Shown: positions 1-6,792, counted from the first letter of the stretch. The stretch: DNA of 7,881 bases from Candidatus Gallimonas caecicola (GCA_904394195.1 CAJFNH010000054.1:1-7881), one strand, 5' to 3'. The notes: a model not told the origin generated them from the sequence alone. Numbers and translations are program-made.

Positions 1-4
1 GTAA
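1..4 (+). CDS. Possible 3' end of the upstream gene (rplN expected)
   Basis: A TAA at 2-4 sits directly against the GGAGG that serves rplX. Elsewhere in this window (rpsZ-rpsH, rpsH-rplF, rplF-rplR, rpmD-rplO, rpsM-rpsK) the upstream stop codon runs into the next Shine-Dalgarno site in the same way. The conserved spc gene order places rplN (L14) here. Only the stop codon would be in the window, so the identity rests on gene order alone. Confidence 0.35.
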
Positions 5-15
5 GGAGGAGCGCA

Positions 16-444
16 ATGAAAGTTAAAGTCAACGACAACGTGCTCGTTCTTACGGGCAAATACAAGGGCAAGCAGGGCAAGGTCCTGAAGACCTATCCCG
101 GCGACGGCCGCGTGGTGGTGGAGGGTGTGAACATCGTCCACAAGCACGAGAAGGCGAGAAAGGCAAACGAGACCAGCCGCATCGTCACCGAGGAGGCGCC
201 TATCGACGTTTCCAACGTGGAAGTCGTGTGCGACAAGTGCGGCAAGGCGACGCGCGTGGGTCACACCGTGATCGACGGCAAGAAGGTGCGCGTGTGCAAG
301 AAGTGCGGCGCGTCCCTTGACAAGGCGTACGTCAAGAAGGTCAAGGAACAGCAGGCCGCTGCGCAGGAAGAGGCGCCCAAGAAGCGCACGAGAAAGCGCA
401 GCAAGAAAGCGGAAGAGACGGCGCCCGAAGGCGAAGAGAAGTAA
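16..444 (+). CDS. rplX: 50S ribosomal protein L24
   Basis: L24 is an assembly-initiating protein of the large subunit that binds the 5' region of 23S rRNA. The N-terminal KOW domain is clear (about residues 3-35, with GKYKGKQGKV). The segment EAPIDVSNV at 60-68 is typical of the family. Residues 72-97 form a zinc-ribbon-like pair, C72-x2-C75 and C94-x2-C97, as in many Gram-positive L24 proteins. At 142 residues it is about 40 longer than the usual 100-105; the excess is a C-terminal tail from about residue 110, rich in Lys, Arg, Glu and Ala and probably disordered. The ATG at 16 follows AAGGAGGA at 3-10. It is the first complete gene of this spc-type block, 16 bases before rplE. Confidence 0.97.
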   Translation: MKVKVNDNVLVLTGKYKGKQGKVLKTYPGDGRVVVEGVNIVHKHEKARKANETSRIVTEEAPIDVSNVEVVCDKCGKATRVGHTVIDGKKVRVCKKCGASLDKAYVKKVKEQQAAAQEEAPKKRTRKRSKKAEETAPEGEEK

Positions 445-460
445 GGGCGGAGGTTAAGTC

Positions 461-1057
461 ATGGCAGAAAAGAAAACGGCAGCCAAGGCTGCAAAGACCG
501 CAGCGCCCGCACCGGCAGTCAGCCGCGTGAAGGCGTACTACGATGCAGAAGTCGTGCCCGCCCTCATGAAGAAATTCGGCTACAAGTCGGTCATGCAGGT
601 CCCCAGGATCGAGAAGATCGTCATCAACACGGGCCTGGGCGACATCAAGGATAACCAGAAGTCCATGCAGATCATCGAGAACGAGCTCAAGCTCATCACC
701 GGCCAGAAGCCCATCTACCGCAAGGCGACCAAGTCCGTCGCAAACTTCAAGGTCAGGGAGGGCATGAACATCGGGCTCAAGGTGACGCTGCGCGGCGGAA
801 GGATGTACGACTTCTTCGATAAGCTCGTCTCCATCGCGCTTCCCCGCGTGCGCGACTTCCGCGGCGTGTCGGACAAGGCGTTCGACGGCAGAGGCAACTA
901 CGCGCTCGGGCTTAAGGAGCAGCTCATCTTCCCCGAGATCACCTACGATCAGGTGGAAAAGATCAGGGGCATGGATGTATGCATCGTGACCACGGCGCAA
1001 ACGGATGAAGAGGCAAGAGAGCTGTTGAGACTGCTCGGCATGCCCTTCAAGAAGTGA
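461..1057 (+). CDS. rplE: 50S ribosomal protein L5
   Basis: L5 is part of the central protuberance, where it binds 5S rRNA and touches the P-site tRNA. The body matches the family throughout: VPALMKKFGY (32-41), the IEKIVINTG strand (50-58), the GQKPI...KATKSVANFKVREG segment (81-101), RMYDFFDKL (114-122), ALPRVRDFRG (126-135) and the C-terminal DEEARELLRLLGMPF. The protein has 198 residues against about 180 usual. The excess is an N-terminal extension of some 19 residues made mostly of Ala, Lys and Pro, before the first conserved helix. The ATG at 461 has GGAGG at 449-453, so the extension is probably translated; I see no better-placed internal start. Confidence 0.97.
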   Translation: MAEKKTAAKAAKTAAPAPAVSRVKAYYDAEVVPALMKKFGYKSVMQVPRIEKIVINTGLGDIKDNQKSMQIIENELKLITGQKPIYRKATKSVANFKVREGMNIGLKVTLRGGRMYDFFDKLVSIALPRVRDFRGVSDKAFDGRGNYALGLKEQLIFPEITYDQVEKIRGMDVCIVTTAQTDEEARELLRLLGMPFKK

Positions 1058-1067
1058 GGAGACGGAT

Positions 1068-1253
1068 ATGGCAAAGAAGTCAATGATCAACAAACAGCAA
1101 AAGACGCCCAAGTTCTCGACGAGGGCGTACACCCGCTGCTCTATCTGCGGACGTCCCCACGCGGTGCTCCGCAAATACGGGATCTGCCGTATCTGTTTCC
1201 GCGAACTCGCGTATAAGGGACAGATTCCCGGCGTGAAGAAGTCGAGCTGGTAA
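1068..1253 (+). CDS. rpsZ: 30S ribosomal protein S14, zinc-binding type Z
   Basis: S14 binds the 3' major domain of 16S rRNA in the head of the small subunit and joins late in assembly. At 61 residues this is the short zinc form rather than the roughly 100-residue zinc-free form. The zinc ligands are intact as C24-x2-C27 and C40-x2-C43, separated by GRPHAVLRKYGI. The C-terminal ELAYKGQIPGVKKSSW is the usual ending. It sits between L5 and S8 as in most Firmicutes. The ATG at 1068 follows GAGGAGACGG, overlapping the rplE stop region. The symbol rpsN is also used for this gene. Confidence 0.97.
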   Translation: MAKKSMINKQQKTPKFSTRAYTRCSICGRPHAVLRKYGICRICFRELAYKGQIPGVKKSSW

Positions 1254-1265
1254 GGAGAAGAAGAA

Positions 1266-1658
1266 ATGACAGATCCCATCGCAGATATGCTCACCAGAAT
1301 CAGGAACGCCCTCACGGTGAAGAAGGAGACCGTGGAGATCCCCGCTTCCAACATGAAGCGCGAGATCGCCCGCATCCTTCTGGAGGAGGGCTATGTGAAG
1401 GACGTCAGGGAGACGGGAGAGGGCTATAAGACGAACATCGTCATCACCCTCAAGTACACGGAGGACGGCAATTCCGTTGTTTCGGGTCTCAAGCGCGTCT
1501 CCAAGCCGGGTCTGCGCACCTATAGCGGCGCGCAGAGCATGCCCAAAGTACTGGGCGGTTTCGGCATTGCGATCGTCTCCACCAACAAAGGTATCATGAC
1601 GGACAGGCAGGCAAAGGCAGCCAATGTGGGCGGCGAAGTGCTCTGCTACGTCTATTAA
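1266..1658 (+). CDS. rpsH: 30S ribosomal protein S8
   Basis: S8 binds the central domain of 16S rRNA (helix 21) and is needed for platform assembly. In E. coli it also represses spc-operon translation, but no such target is assigned here. Its 130 residues match the usual length. It opens with DPIADMLTRIRNA (3-15). Its C-terminal RNA-binding signature, STNKGIMTDRQAK (105-117) followed by GGEVLCYVY, is complete. The ATG at 1266 has AAGGAG at 1252-1257, which overlaps the rpsZ stop codon, so the two genes are probably translated in close succession. Confidence 0.97.
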   Translation: MTDPIADMLTRIRNALTVKKETVEIPASNMKREIARILLEEGYVKDVRETGEGYKTNIVITLKYTEDGNSVVSGLKRVSKPGLRTYSGAQSMPKVLGGFGIAIVSTNKGIMTDRQAKAANVGGEVLCYVY

Positions 1659-1668
1659 GGAGGGAATT

Positions 1669-2217
1669 ATGTCGAGAATCGGTAAAATGAGTATCGCAGT
1701 TCCCGCTGGCGTGAGCGTGGAGTTCAAGGACAGCGTCGTCACCGTCAAAGGGGCGAAGGGGACGCTCACCCAGAAGATCACGGGAGCCATCGACGTCAAA
1801 AATGAGGACGGACACGTCCACGTCGTTGCGCTCAACGATCTGCAGCAGACCAATGCGCTTCACGGGCTGTACCGTGCGCTCATCGCCAACATGGTCAAGG
1901 GCGTTTCGGAGGGCTACACCAGGAGTCTTGAAGTAAAGGGCGTCGGCTGGAAGGTGGCGATGCAGGGCGGAAAGCTCGTTTTAAACGTCGGCTTCTCCCA
2001 TCCCATCGAATTTGCTTCTCCCGCAGGGATCACCATCGAGTGTCCCTCTGCCACGGAGATCAGCGTTTCGGGCATCGACAAGGTGCTTGTCGGGCAGGTC
2101 GCCGCAGACCTTCGCGCCATCCGCAAACCGGAGCCCTATCACGGATACGGTATCCGCTATAAGGGCGAGCACGTCGAGCACAAGGAAGGCAAGACTTCCG
2201 GTAAGGGCAAGAAGTAA
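1669..2217 (+). CDS. rplF: 50S ribosomal protein L6
   Basis: L6 sits near the sarcin-ricin loop and the factor-binding site of the large subunit. The protein has 182 residues, the usual length, starting MSRIGKMSIAVPAGV. I chose ATG 1669 because AAGGAGG at 1657-1663 precedes it and the homologous N-terminus begins there; an in-frame TTG at 1624 inside rpsH is not credible. Two L6 repeats are visible (about 1-80 and 81-160), with GVGWKVAMQG at 91-100. The C-terminal signature is unusual. Where the family has Lys at the first and third positions after PEPY, this protein has His158 and Tyr160, and the following Arg-Arg pair is Glu170-His171. Identity is not in doubt. Confidence 0.96.
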   Translation: MSRIGKMSIAVPAGVSVEFKDSVVTVKGAKGTLTQKITGAIDVKNEDGHVHVVALNDLQQTNALHGLYRALIANMVKGVSEGYTRSLEVKGVGWKVAMQGGKLVLNVGFSHPIEFASPAGITIECPSATEISVSGIDKVLVGQVAADLRAIRKPEPYHGYGIRYKGEHVEHKEGKTSGKGKK

Positions 2218-2230
2218 AGGAGCGTGAAGT

Positions 2231-2599
2231 ATGATCACCAAAATCGATAAGAATGCGGTCCGCCAGCGCCGCCACGCCCGTGTCCGCAAGCAGGTCTCGG
2301 GAACGGCGCAGACGCCCCGCCTGAATGTTTACAGAAGCCTCAATCACATCTATGTGCAGATCATCGACGATGTGAAGGGCGTGACCATCGCCTCCGCTTC
2401 CACCATGGAAAAGGGCATCCGCGAACAGCTTGCGGGCAAGACCAAGACGGAGGCAGCCAAGCTCGTGGGAGTCACGGCGGGCGAGCGTGCCAAAGAGAAG
2501 GGCATCGAAGCGGTGGTGTTTGACCGCGGCGGCTATCTCTATACGGGACGTGTGAAGGCAGTTGCAGACGGCGCACGCGAAGCCGGACTCAAATTCTGA
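2231..2599 (+). CDS. rplR: 50S ribosomal protein L18
   Basis: L18 binds 5S rRNA with L5 and L25-type proteins and brings it into the central protuberance. Its 122 residues match the family length. A basic N-terminal arm (RQRRHARVRKQVSGT, 11-25) leads into PRLNVYRS, HIYVQIIDD and the C-terminal VVFDRGGYLYTGRVKAVADGAREAGL, all standard L18 blocks. The ATG at 2231 follows AAAGGAG at 2216-2222, which overlaps the rplF stop codon. Nothing unusual was seen in it. Confidence 0.97.
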   Translation: MITKIDKNAVRQRRHARVRKQVSGTAQTPRLNVYRSLNHIYVQIIDDVKGVTIASASTMEKGIREQLAGKTKTEAAKLVGVTAGERAKEKGIEAVVFDRGGYLYTGRVKAVADGAREAGLKF

Positions 2600-2613
2600 C
2601 GAGGAGCAAGGAT

Positions 2614-3132
2614 ATGGCAAGAGACAACAGACCTCAGAGGAGACAGGAGGAAAACGACGGTCTCATCAAAAAGACCATCGAGATCAATCGCGTGAGCAAG
2701 ACCGTCAAGGGTGGCAAGAACATGCGCTTTGCGGCGCTTGTGGTCGTCGGCGACGGCAACGGCAAGGTCGGCTACGGTCAGGGCAAGTCCAAGGAAGTGC
2801 CCGAGGCGATCGAAAAGGCGACCCAGGCTGCCAAGAAGAACATGATCAGCGTGCCCATCGTGGATACCACTATTCCCCACGAAGTGCTCGGCAAATTCGG
2901 CAAAGGCGCAGTGCTCATGCTGCCTGCCGAAGCCGGTACCGGCGTGATCGCGGGCGGTCCCGTGCGTGCGGTCATGGAGGCTGCGGGCATCAAGAATATC
3001 CGCACCAAGTCGCACGGTACGCAGAATGCGGGCAACTGCATCAAGGCGACCATCGCTGGTCTTTCTGCGCTCAAGACGGCGGAAGAGATCGCAGCGCTGC
3101 GCGGCAAGGCCGTGGAAGAGATCGTGGGTTGA
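2614..3132 (+). CDS. rpsE: 30S ribosomal protein S5
   Basis: S5 lines the mRNA entry side of the small subunit and affects decoding accuracy. The 172-residue protein has the N-terminal double-stranded-RNA-binding-like domain (about 17-80), with INRVSKTVKGG at 24-34 and VVGDGNGKVGYGQGK at 44-58. The C-terminal domain carries PAEAGTGVIAGGPVRAVMEAAGI (104-126, written here by ends). The loop where spectinomycin-resistance changes map in other bacteria (about 26-34) has its common sequence. The stretch after IRTK is atypical: SHGTQNAGN rather than the common S-L-G-S-N-x-P-x-N. The ATG at 2614 follows GAGGAG at 2601-2606, and the stop runs into the rpmD Shine-Dalgarno site. Confidence 0.97.
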   Translation: MARDNRPQRRQEENDGLIKKTIEINRVSKTVKGGKNMRFAALVVVGDGNGKVGYGQGKSKEVPEAIEKATQAAKKNMISVPIVDTTIPHEVLGKFGKGAVLMLPAEAGTGVIAGGPVRAVMEAAGIKNIRTKSHGTQNAGNCIKATIAGLSALKTAEEIAALRGKAVEEIVG

Positions 3133-3145
3133 GGAGGGCGAAAGT

Positions 3146-3319
3146 ATGGTAAAAGTAACGCTCATCAAAAGCACGATCGGCGAAGTCGAATCCGTCAAGG
3201 CGACGATCGCCGCGCTGGGTCTGAAAAAGATCGGCATGGAAAAGACGTTTGAGGAAAGCCCCGCGCTGCAGGGTCAGCTCAAGAAGGTTTCCCACCTTGT
3301 CAGGGTGGAGACCGTATAA
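3146..3319 (+). CDS. rpmD: 50S ribosomal protein L30
   Basis: L30 is a small large-subunit protein, absent from some bacteria, that lies near 23S rRNA domain II and 5S rRNA. The frame encodes 57 residues, the usual 55-60. The pattern KVTLIKSTIG at 3-12, ALGLKKIG and the ending KKVSHLVRVE fit the family. The middle (EKTFEESPALQGQ) is more divergent than usual, where many homologues have a Thr-Pro-x-Ile-x-Gly segment. ATG 3146 is chosen because GAGGAGGG at 3131-3138 lies in front of it; in-frame upstream starts lie inside rpsE. The position between rpsE and rplO supports the call. Confidence 0.94.
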   Translation: MVKVTLIKSTIGEVESVKATIAALGLKKIGMEKTFEESPALQGQLKKVSHLVRVETV

Positions 3320-3330
3320 GGAGTCAAACA

Positions 3331-3777
3331 ATGAGAATCGATACGATCGCTCCCGCAGAGGGGGCAAGGACCGGCGAGAAGCGTCTGGGCCGGGGCATCG
3401 GCTCGGGTCTGGGTAAGACGTCGGGCAAGGGCCACAAAGGTCAGTGGGCGCGTTCGGGCGGCGGCGTCCGTCCCGGTTTTGAGGGCGGTCAGATGCCGCT
3501 TGCGCGCCGCATCCCCAAGCGCGGCTTTAACAATCATTTCCGGAAGGAGTATGTCATTGTCAATCTTGCATCGCTTGCGGATCTTCCCGCGGGCACCGTG
3601 GTGGATTACGGCTTTGTGCTCTCCAACGGACTTGCAAAGGACGTAAAAAACAATTCCGGCCTGAAAGTGCTCGGCGGCGGCGAACTTTCCGTCGCGCTCA
3701 CCGTGCGTGCGGCAAAGTATTCCGCAAGCGCGAAGGAGAGCATCGAGAAGGCAGGCGGCACCGCCGAGACAGTCTGA
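3331..3777 (+). CDS. rplO: 50S ribosomal protein L15
   Basis: L15 is a large-subunit protein with a long basic N-terminal extension that threads through 23S rRNA. The protein has 148 residues, the usual length. The hallmark glycine-rich basic arm is complete: KRLGRGIGSGLGKTSGKGHKGQ (17-38, given by ends), then GGGVRPGFEGGQMPL at 43-57 and IPKRGFNN at 61-68. The C-terminal globular part includes GGGELSVALTVRA and ends in the typical ESIEKAGGTAE. The ATG at 3331 follows AAGGAG at 3318-3323. Its TGA stop lies in the loop of a perfect 8-bp inverted repeat described separately. Confidence 0.97.
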   Translation: MRIDTIAPAEGARTGEKRLGRGIGSGLGKTSGKGHKGQWARSGGGVRPGFEGGQMPLARRIPKRGFNNHFRKEYVIVNLASLADLPAGTVVDYGFVLSNGLAKDVKNNSGLKVLGGGELSVALTVRAAKYSASAKESIEKAGGTAETV

Positions 3778-3787
3778 ACGTCTCGGC
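3763..3787 (+). promoter_or_regulatory. Hairpin across the rplO stop codon
   Basis: GCCGAGAC at 3763-3770 and GTCTCGGC at 3780-3787 are perfect reverse complements, giving an 8-bp GC-rich stem with a 9-nt loop that contains the rplO TGA (3775-3777). No run of T follows, so it is not a classical Rho-independent terminator. A transcript-stability, processing or attenuation role before secY is possible but is only inferred. Confidence 0.6.
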
Positions 3788-3789
3788 TT

Positions 3790-3805
3790 CGTCCGTTAAC
3801 GGACG
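3790..3805 (+). promoter_or_regulatory. Palindrome CGTCCGTTAACGGACG before secY
   Basis: This 16-base sequence is a perfect palindrome and can fold as a 6-bp stem with a TTAA loop, starting three bases after the previous hairpin. It is bracketed by two copies of CGGCTTCG (3784-3791 and 3804-3811). No T-run follows. It could be a second RNA hairpin or a protein-binding site; the sequence does not decide between them. Confidence 0.55.
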
Positions 3806-3826
3806 GCTTCGACAGGGAGCGGACAC

Positions 3827-5152
3827 ATGATTGAAACATTGAAAAACGCCTTCCGGAACAAGGATATCAGAAAGAAGATCTTCATGACCCTTCTTCTGCT
3901 GCTCCTGTTCCGCGTGGGCTGCTATATCCCCATTCCCGGCCTGACAATGGATACGTTCTCCAGCGCAGTTTCGGGCAATGATTTCCTCTCGCTCATGAGC
4001 GGCATCACGGGCAGCGCGCTTGCAAACGGCACGCTCTTTGCGCTCGGTATCGGGCCGTATATCAACGCGTCCATTATCATGCAGCTTCTGACGGTGGGCA
4101 TTCCCGCGCTCGAGCGCCTTTCCAAACAGGGGGAAGAGGGCAGGAAGAAGATCACCAATATCACGCGGCTGGTCACCATCGTGCTTGCGATCATCCAGTC
4201 CGTCGGCCTCATCGTCCTGTTCGGTCAGACGTCGGGCGCCATCGATACGCGCTTCCTCGGCGGTAACTGGGACGGCGCGATCTGGATCGCGGGCGTCTTC
4301 ATGGTCGTCGTATACACGGCGGGCTCCTGCCTTGTCATGTGGATCGGCGAGCGCATCACCGAATACGGCGTGGGCAACGGCATCTCGATGATCATTTTCA
4401 TCGGTATCCTTTCCACGGCGGGCACGACCATCGTCAACAAGTTCGTGACGGCGTTCACCGATATTCCCAACAACCTTTCGGAGCTTTGGAGCATCCTGGC
4501 GTTTGCCGTCATTGCCGTCGTCATCTTCTTTGCCATCGTCTACGTCGACCTTGCAGAGCGCAAGATCCCCGTACAGTATGCAAAGCAGGTGCGCGGCACC
4601 AAGATGTACGGCGGGCAGTCCTCCGTCATTCCCATGAAGATCACGGGGAGCGGCGTCATGCCCCTCATCTTCGCCTATGCCATCATCTCCTTCCCGTCTA
4701 TGATCATGAGCCTTGTGCCCAACTGGTCGAATGCGCTCGATTGGTGGACGGCAGAGTTCCAGCAGGGACCCGCGGGCACGGGCATCTACTATATCCTCGT
4801 GCTGTGCGTGCTCATCTTCGCCTTCTCGTTCTTCTATGCGCAGATCCAGTTCAACCCGGAGGATGTCTCGCGCAATATCCAGCAGAACGGCGGCTTTATC
4901 CAGGGCATCCGCCCCGGCAAGCCCACGGCGGAATATCTCTCGCGCATCAACAAGCGCATCACGCTGTTCGGCGCCATCTTCCTGACGCTCGTCGCGTTTG
5001 TGCCCTCCATTGCTTTCTCGTGGGCGGGCGACGACCTCGTCAACGTGTTCTCGACGACGGGTATCCTCATCGTCGTGTCCGTTGCGCTGGAGTTTGACAA
5101 GCAGCTGCAGTCGCAGATCCTCATGAAGAACTATAAGGGCTTCCTGAAATAA
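3827..5152 (+). CDS. secY: Preprotein translocase channel subunit SecY
   Basis: SecY is the pore-forming subunit of the SecYEG channel in the cytoplasmic membrane, through which unfolded proteins are exported by SecA or inserted during translation. The 441 residues match the usual 420-440 and show about ten hydrophobic segments (roughly 19-36, 66-90, 113-133, 150-172, 183-205, 220-240, 272-296, 318-338, 378-398 and 405-420). Family blocks include YIPIPGL (33-39), LGIGPYINASIIMQLL (73-88), ERITEYGVGNGIS (175-187), the cytoplasmic AERKIPVQYAK (243-253), GVMPLIFA (276-283) and GGFIQGIRPGKPTAEYL (355-371), the loop region that engages SecA and ribosomes. The ATG at 3827 follows AGGGAG at 3814-3819. 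It lies downstream of L15 as in most bacteria and heads the secY-adk-map-infA group. Confidence 0.98.
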   Translation: MIETLKNAFRNKDIRKKIFMTLLLLLLFRVGCYIPIPGLTMDTFSSAVSGNDFLSLMSGITGSALANGTLFALGIGPYINASIIMQLLTVGIPALERLSKQGEEGRKKITNITRLVTIVLAIIQSVGLIVLFGQTSGAIDTRFLGGNWDGAIWIAGVFMVVVYTAGSCLVMWIGERITEYGVGNGISMIIFIGILSTAGTTIVNKFVTAFTDIPNNLSELWSILAFAVIAVVIFFAIVYVDLAERKIPVQYAKQVRGTKMYGGQSSVIPMKITGSGVMPLIFAYAIISFPSMIMSLVPNWSNALDWWTAEFQQGPAGTGIYYILVLCVLIFAFSFFYAQIQFNPEDVSRNIQQNGGFIQGIRPGKPTAEYLSRINKRITLFGAIFLTLVAFVPSIAFSWAGDDLVNVFSTTGILIVVSVALEFDKQLQSQILMKNYKGFLK

Positions 5153-5169
5153 TATTGAGAGGTGGAGGG

Positions 5170-5817
5170 ATGAATCTGATTCTGCTCGGCGCCCCCGGCG
5201 CAGGCAAGGGCACGCAGGCAACCAAGATCGCGGAGCGCTATGGGCTCGTGCATATTTCCACGGGCGATATCTTCCGCGCGAATATCAAGAACGGCACCGA
5301 GATCGGCAAGCTCGCCAAGTCGTATATCGACAAGGGCGAACTCGTACCCGACGAGGTGACCTGCGCGATCGTCAAGGACCGCCTCACCTGGGAGGACGTG
5401 GCGAACGCGAATGGGTATCTTCTGGACGGCTTCCCGCGCAACCTCTTCCAGGCGGAGGAGCTTGACAAGTTCGCCAAGATCGACGGCGTGGTCAACATCA
5501 ACATCGATTTCAACCTGCTCATGGACAGACTGTGCGGCAGGCGCGTGTGCAAGGAGTGCGGCGAGAGCTATCATGTCTCCACACTGAACGGCGCAACGAC
5601 GTGCGCGCGCTGCGGCGGCGAACTCTACCAGAGGAAGGACGACAACCCCGAGACGGTGGGCAGCCGTCTCAAGGTCTATGAGGAACAGACGGCGCCCCTC
5701 ATCGACTACTATACGAAGAAGGGCATCATCCTCAACGTGACGGGCACCGAGGCTCCCGCCGAAGTGCTGTTCGAGCAGGTCAAGGCACTGCTCGATGACC
5801 TCGCAAAAAGGGCATGA
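5170..5817 (+). CDS. adk: Adenylate kinase (zinc-LID type)
   Basis: Adenylate kinase interconverts ATP + AMP and 2 ADP in the cytoplasm and so sets the adenylate balance. The 215-residue protein begins with the P-loop GAPGAGKGTQ (7-16). The AMP-binding region (HISTGDIFRA, 28-37) and the Asp-Gly-Phe-Pro-Arg motif at 86-90 are intact. The long LID carries C127-x2-C130 and C145-x2-C148, the four-cysteine zinc site common in Gram-positive enzymes, followed by RKDDNPETVGSRL (155-167). ATG 5170 follows GAGAGGTGG at 5157-5165. An in-frame TTG at 5155 would add five residues but has no ribosome-binding site. The stop overlaps the map start as ATGA, suggesting translational coupling. Confidence 0.97.
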   Translation: MNLILLGAPGAGKGTQATKIAERYGLVHISTGDIFRANIKNGTEIGKLAKSYIDKGELVPDEVTCAIVKDRLTWEDVANANGYLLDGFPRNLFQAEELDKFAKIDGVVNINIDFNLLMDRLCGRRVCKECGESYHVSTLNGATTCARCGGELYQRKDDNPETVGSRLKVYEEQTAPLIDYYTKKGIILNVTGTEAPAEVLFEQVKALLDDLAKRA

Positions 5818-6557
5818 TCGCTGTCAAGACGGAAGAGGAGATCGCACTGCTGCGTGAATCCTGCCGCATCGTGCATGACTGCCTTGCGTTCGTGGAAGAG
5901 CGCATCCGTGCGGGCATGACGACGCGGGAAGTGGACGAGATGGTCTACAAGTTCATCAAGGCGAGCGGCGCCGAGCCGAGCTGTCTGGGCTACTGCGGGT
6001 ATCCCGCATCCGCCTGCGTCTCGGTCAACGAAGTGGTCGTGCACGGTATTCCCGATGACAGGGTCATCGAGGAGGGCGACATCGTCAGCGTCGATCTGTG
6101 CGCCTATAAGAACGGCTTTCACGGCGACGGCGCGCGCACCTTCTGCATCGGCGAAGTGAGCGAGGAAAAGAAAAAGCTCGTGCGCGTCACGCGCGAATGT
6201 TTCTTCGAGGCGATGGAGGGGCTGCATGCCGGTACGCCGCTGTACGATATCGGCTACAAAGTGCAGCGCCATGCGGAAGAAAACGGCTTTTCCGTCATCC
6301 GCTCCTACACGGGGCACGGCATCGGACGGGAGATGCACGAAGATCCCGCCGTCCCCAACTTCGGGCGCAGGGGCACCGGTCCCCGCCTTCCCGAAAACGC
6401 CGTTCTGTGCGTGGAGCCCATGATCGCCGCGGGCGGCTGGCGGGTGAAAGTCCTGGACGACGGCTGGACGGCCGTCACGCTGGACAAAAGGCCCGCCGCG
6501 CACTATGAGAACACCATCGTCATCCGCGAGAGCGGTGTCGAGATCCTGACCCTGTAA
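5814..6557 (+). CDS. map: Methionine aminopeptidase, type I
   Basis: This metalloenzyme removes the initiator methionine from nascent proteins once the formyl group is gone. The 247 residues match bacterial type I enzymes. The dinuclear-metal ligands are all recognisable: D94, D105 (in GFHGDGART), H168 (in YTGHGIG), E201 (in CVEPM) and E232 (in HYENT). The substrate-contacting H77 (VVHGIP) and H175 (MHEDP) are present too. There is no N-terminal zinc-finger extension. The start ATG overlaps the adk stop by four bases, and a ribosome reaching the adk stop could reinitiate here; no strong Shine-Dalgarno site is visible just upstream, which fits coupling. Confidence 0.97.
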   Translation: MIAVKTEEEIALLRESCRIVHDCLAFVEERIRAGMTTREVDEMVYKFIKASGAEPSCLGYCGYPASACVSVNEVVVHGIPDDRVIEEGDIVSVDLCAYKNGFHGDGARTFCIGEVSEEKKKLVRVTRECFFEAMEGLHAGTPLYDIGYKVQRHAEENGFSVIRSYTGHGIGREMHEDPAVPNFGRRGTGPRLPENAVLCVEPMIAAGGWRVKVLDDGWTAVTLDKRPAAHYENTIVIRESGVEILTL

Positions 6558-6570
6558 AATCGGAGGAGAT

Positions 6571-6792
6571 ATGTCCAAAGACGACGTCATCGAAACAGAG
6601 GGCAGAGTCATCGAAGCTCTTCCCAACGCCACGTTCAGAGTACGGCTTTCCAACGGGCACGTCATCACGGCGTACATTTCCGGAAAGTTGAGAATGAACT
6701 ATATCCGCATCATCGAAGGCGACGCTGTCAAACTCGAGATGAGCCCTTACGATCTGACGAAGGGGCGCATCACCTGGCGCAGCAAATCCTGA
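6571..6792 (+). CDS. infA: Translation initiation factor IF-1
   Basis: IF-1 binds the A site of the 30S subunit during initiation and helps IF-2 and IF-3 select the start complex. The 73-residue protein is a single S1/OB-fold domain of the usual 72-residue size, with DVIETEGRVIEALPNATFRV at its start, NGHVITAYISGKLRMNYIRI in the middle and the closing SPYDLTKGRITWR. The ATG at 6571 has GGAGG at 6562-6566. In many Firmicutes a small KOW-domain gene lies between map and infA, but here they are 13 bases apart with nothing between. The 345-base repeat-filled gap follows directly. Confidence 0.97.
   Translation: MSKDDVIETEGRVIEALPNATFRVRLSNGHVITAYISGKLRMNYIRIIEGDAVKLEMSPYDLTKGRITWRSKS

Noticed and set aside
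341..1375. A 344-codon minus-strand open frame opposite rplE and rpsZ
   Set aside because: It lies antisense to three certain ribosomal-protein genes, and its composition and lack of domains fit a shadow frame.
3763..3805. Rho-independent terminator after rplO
   Set aside because: The stems are strong but no T-run follows either hairpin, and secY follows at once with its own ribosome-binding site.
3698..5221. A 507-codon minus-strand open frame opposite secY
   Set aside because: It is the mirror of secY codon structure in GC-rich DNA: rich in Asp, Arg, His and Glu, with no family resemblance, and secY on the other strand is certain.
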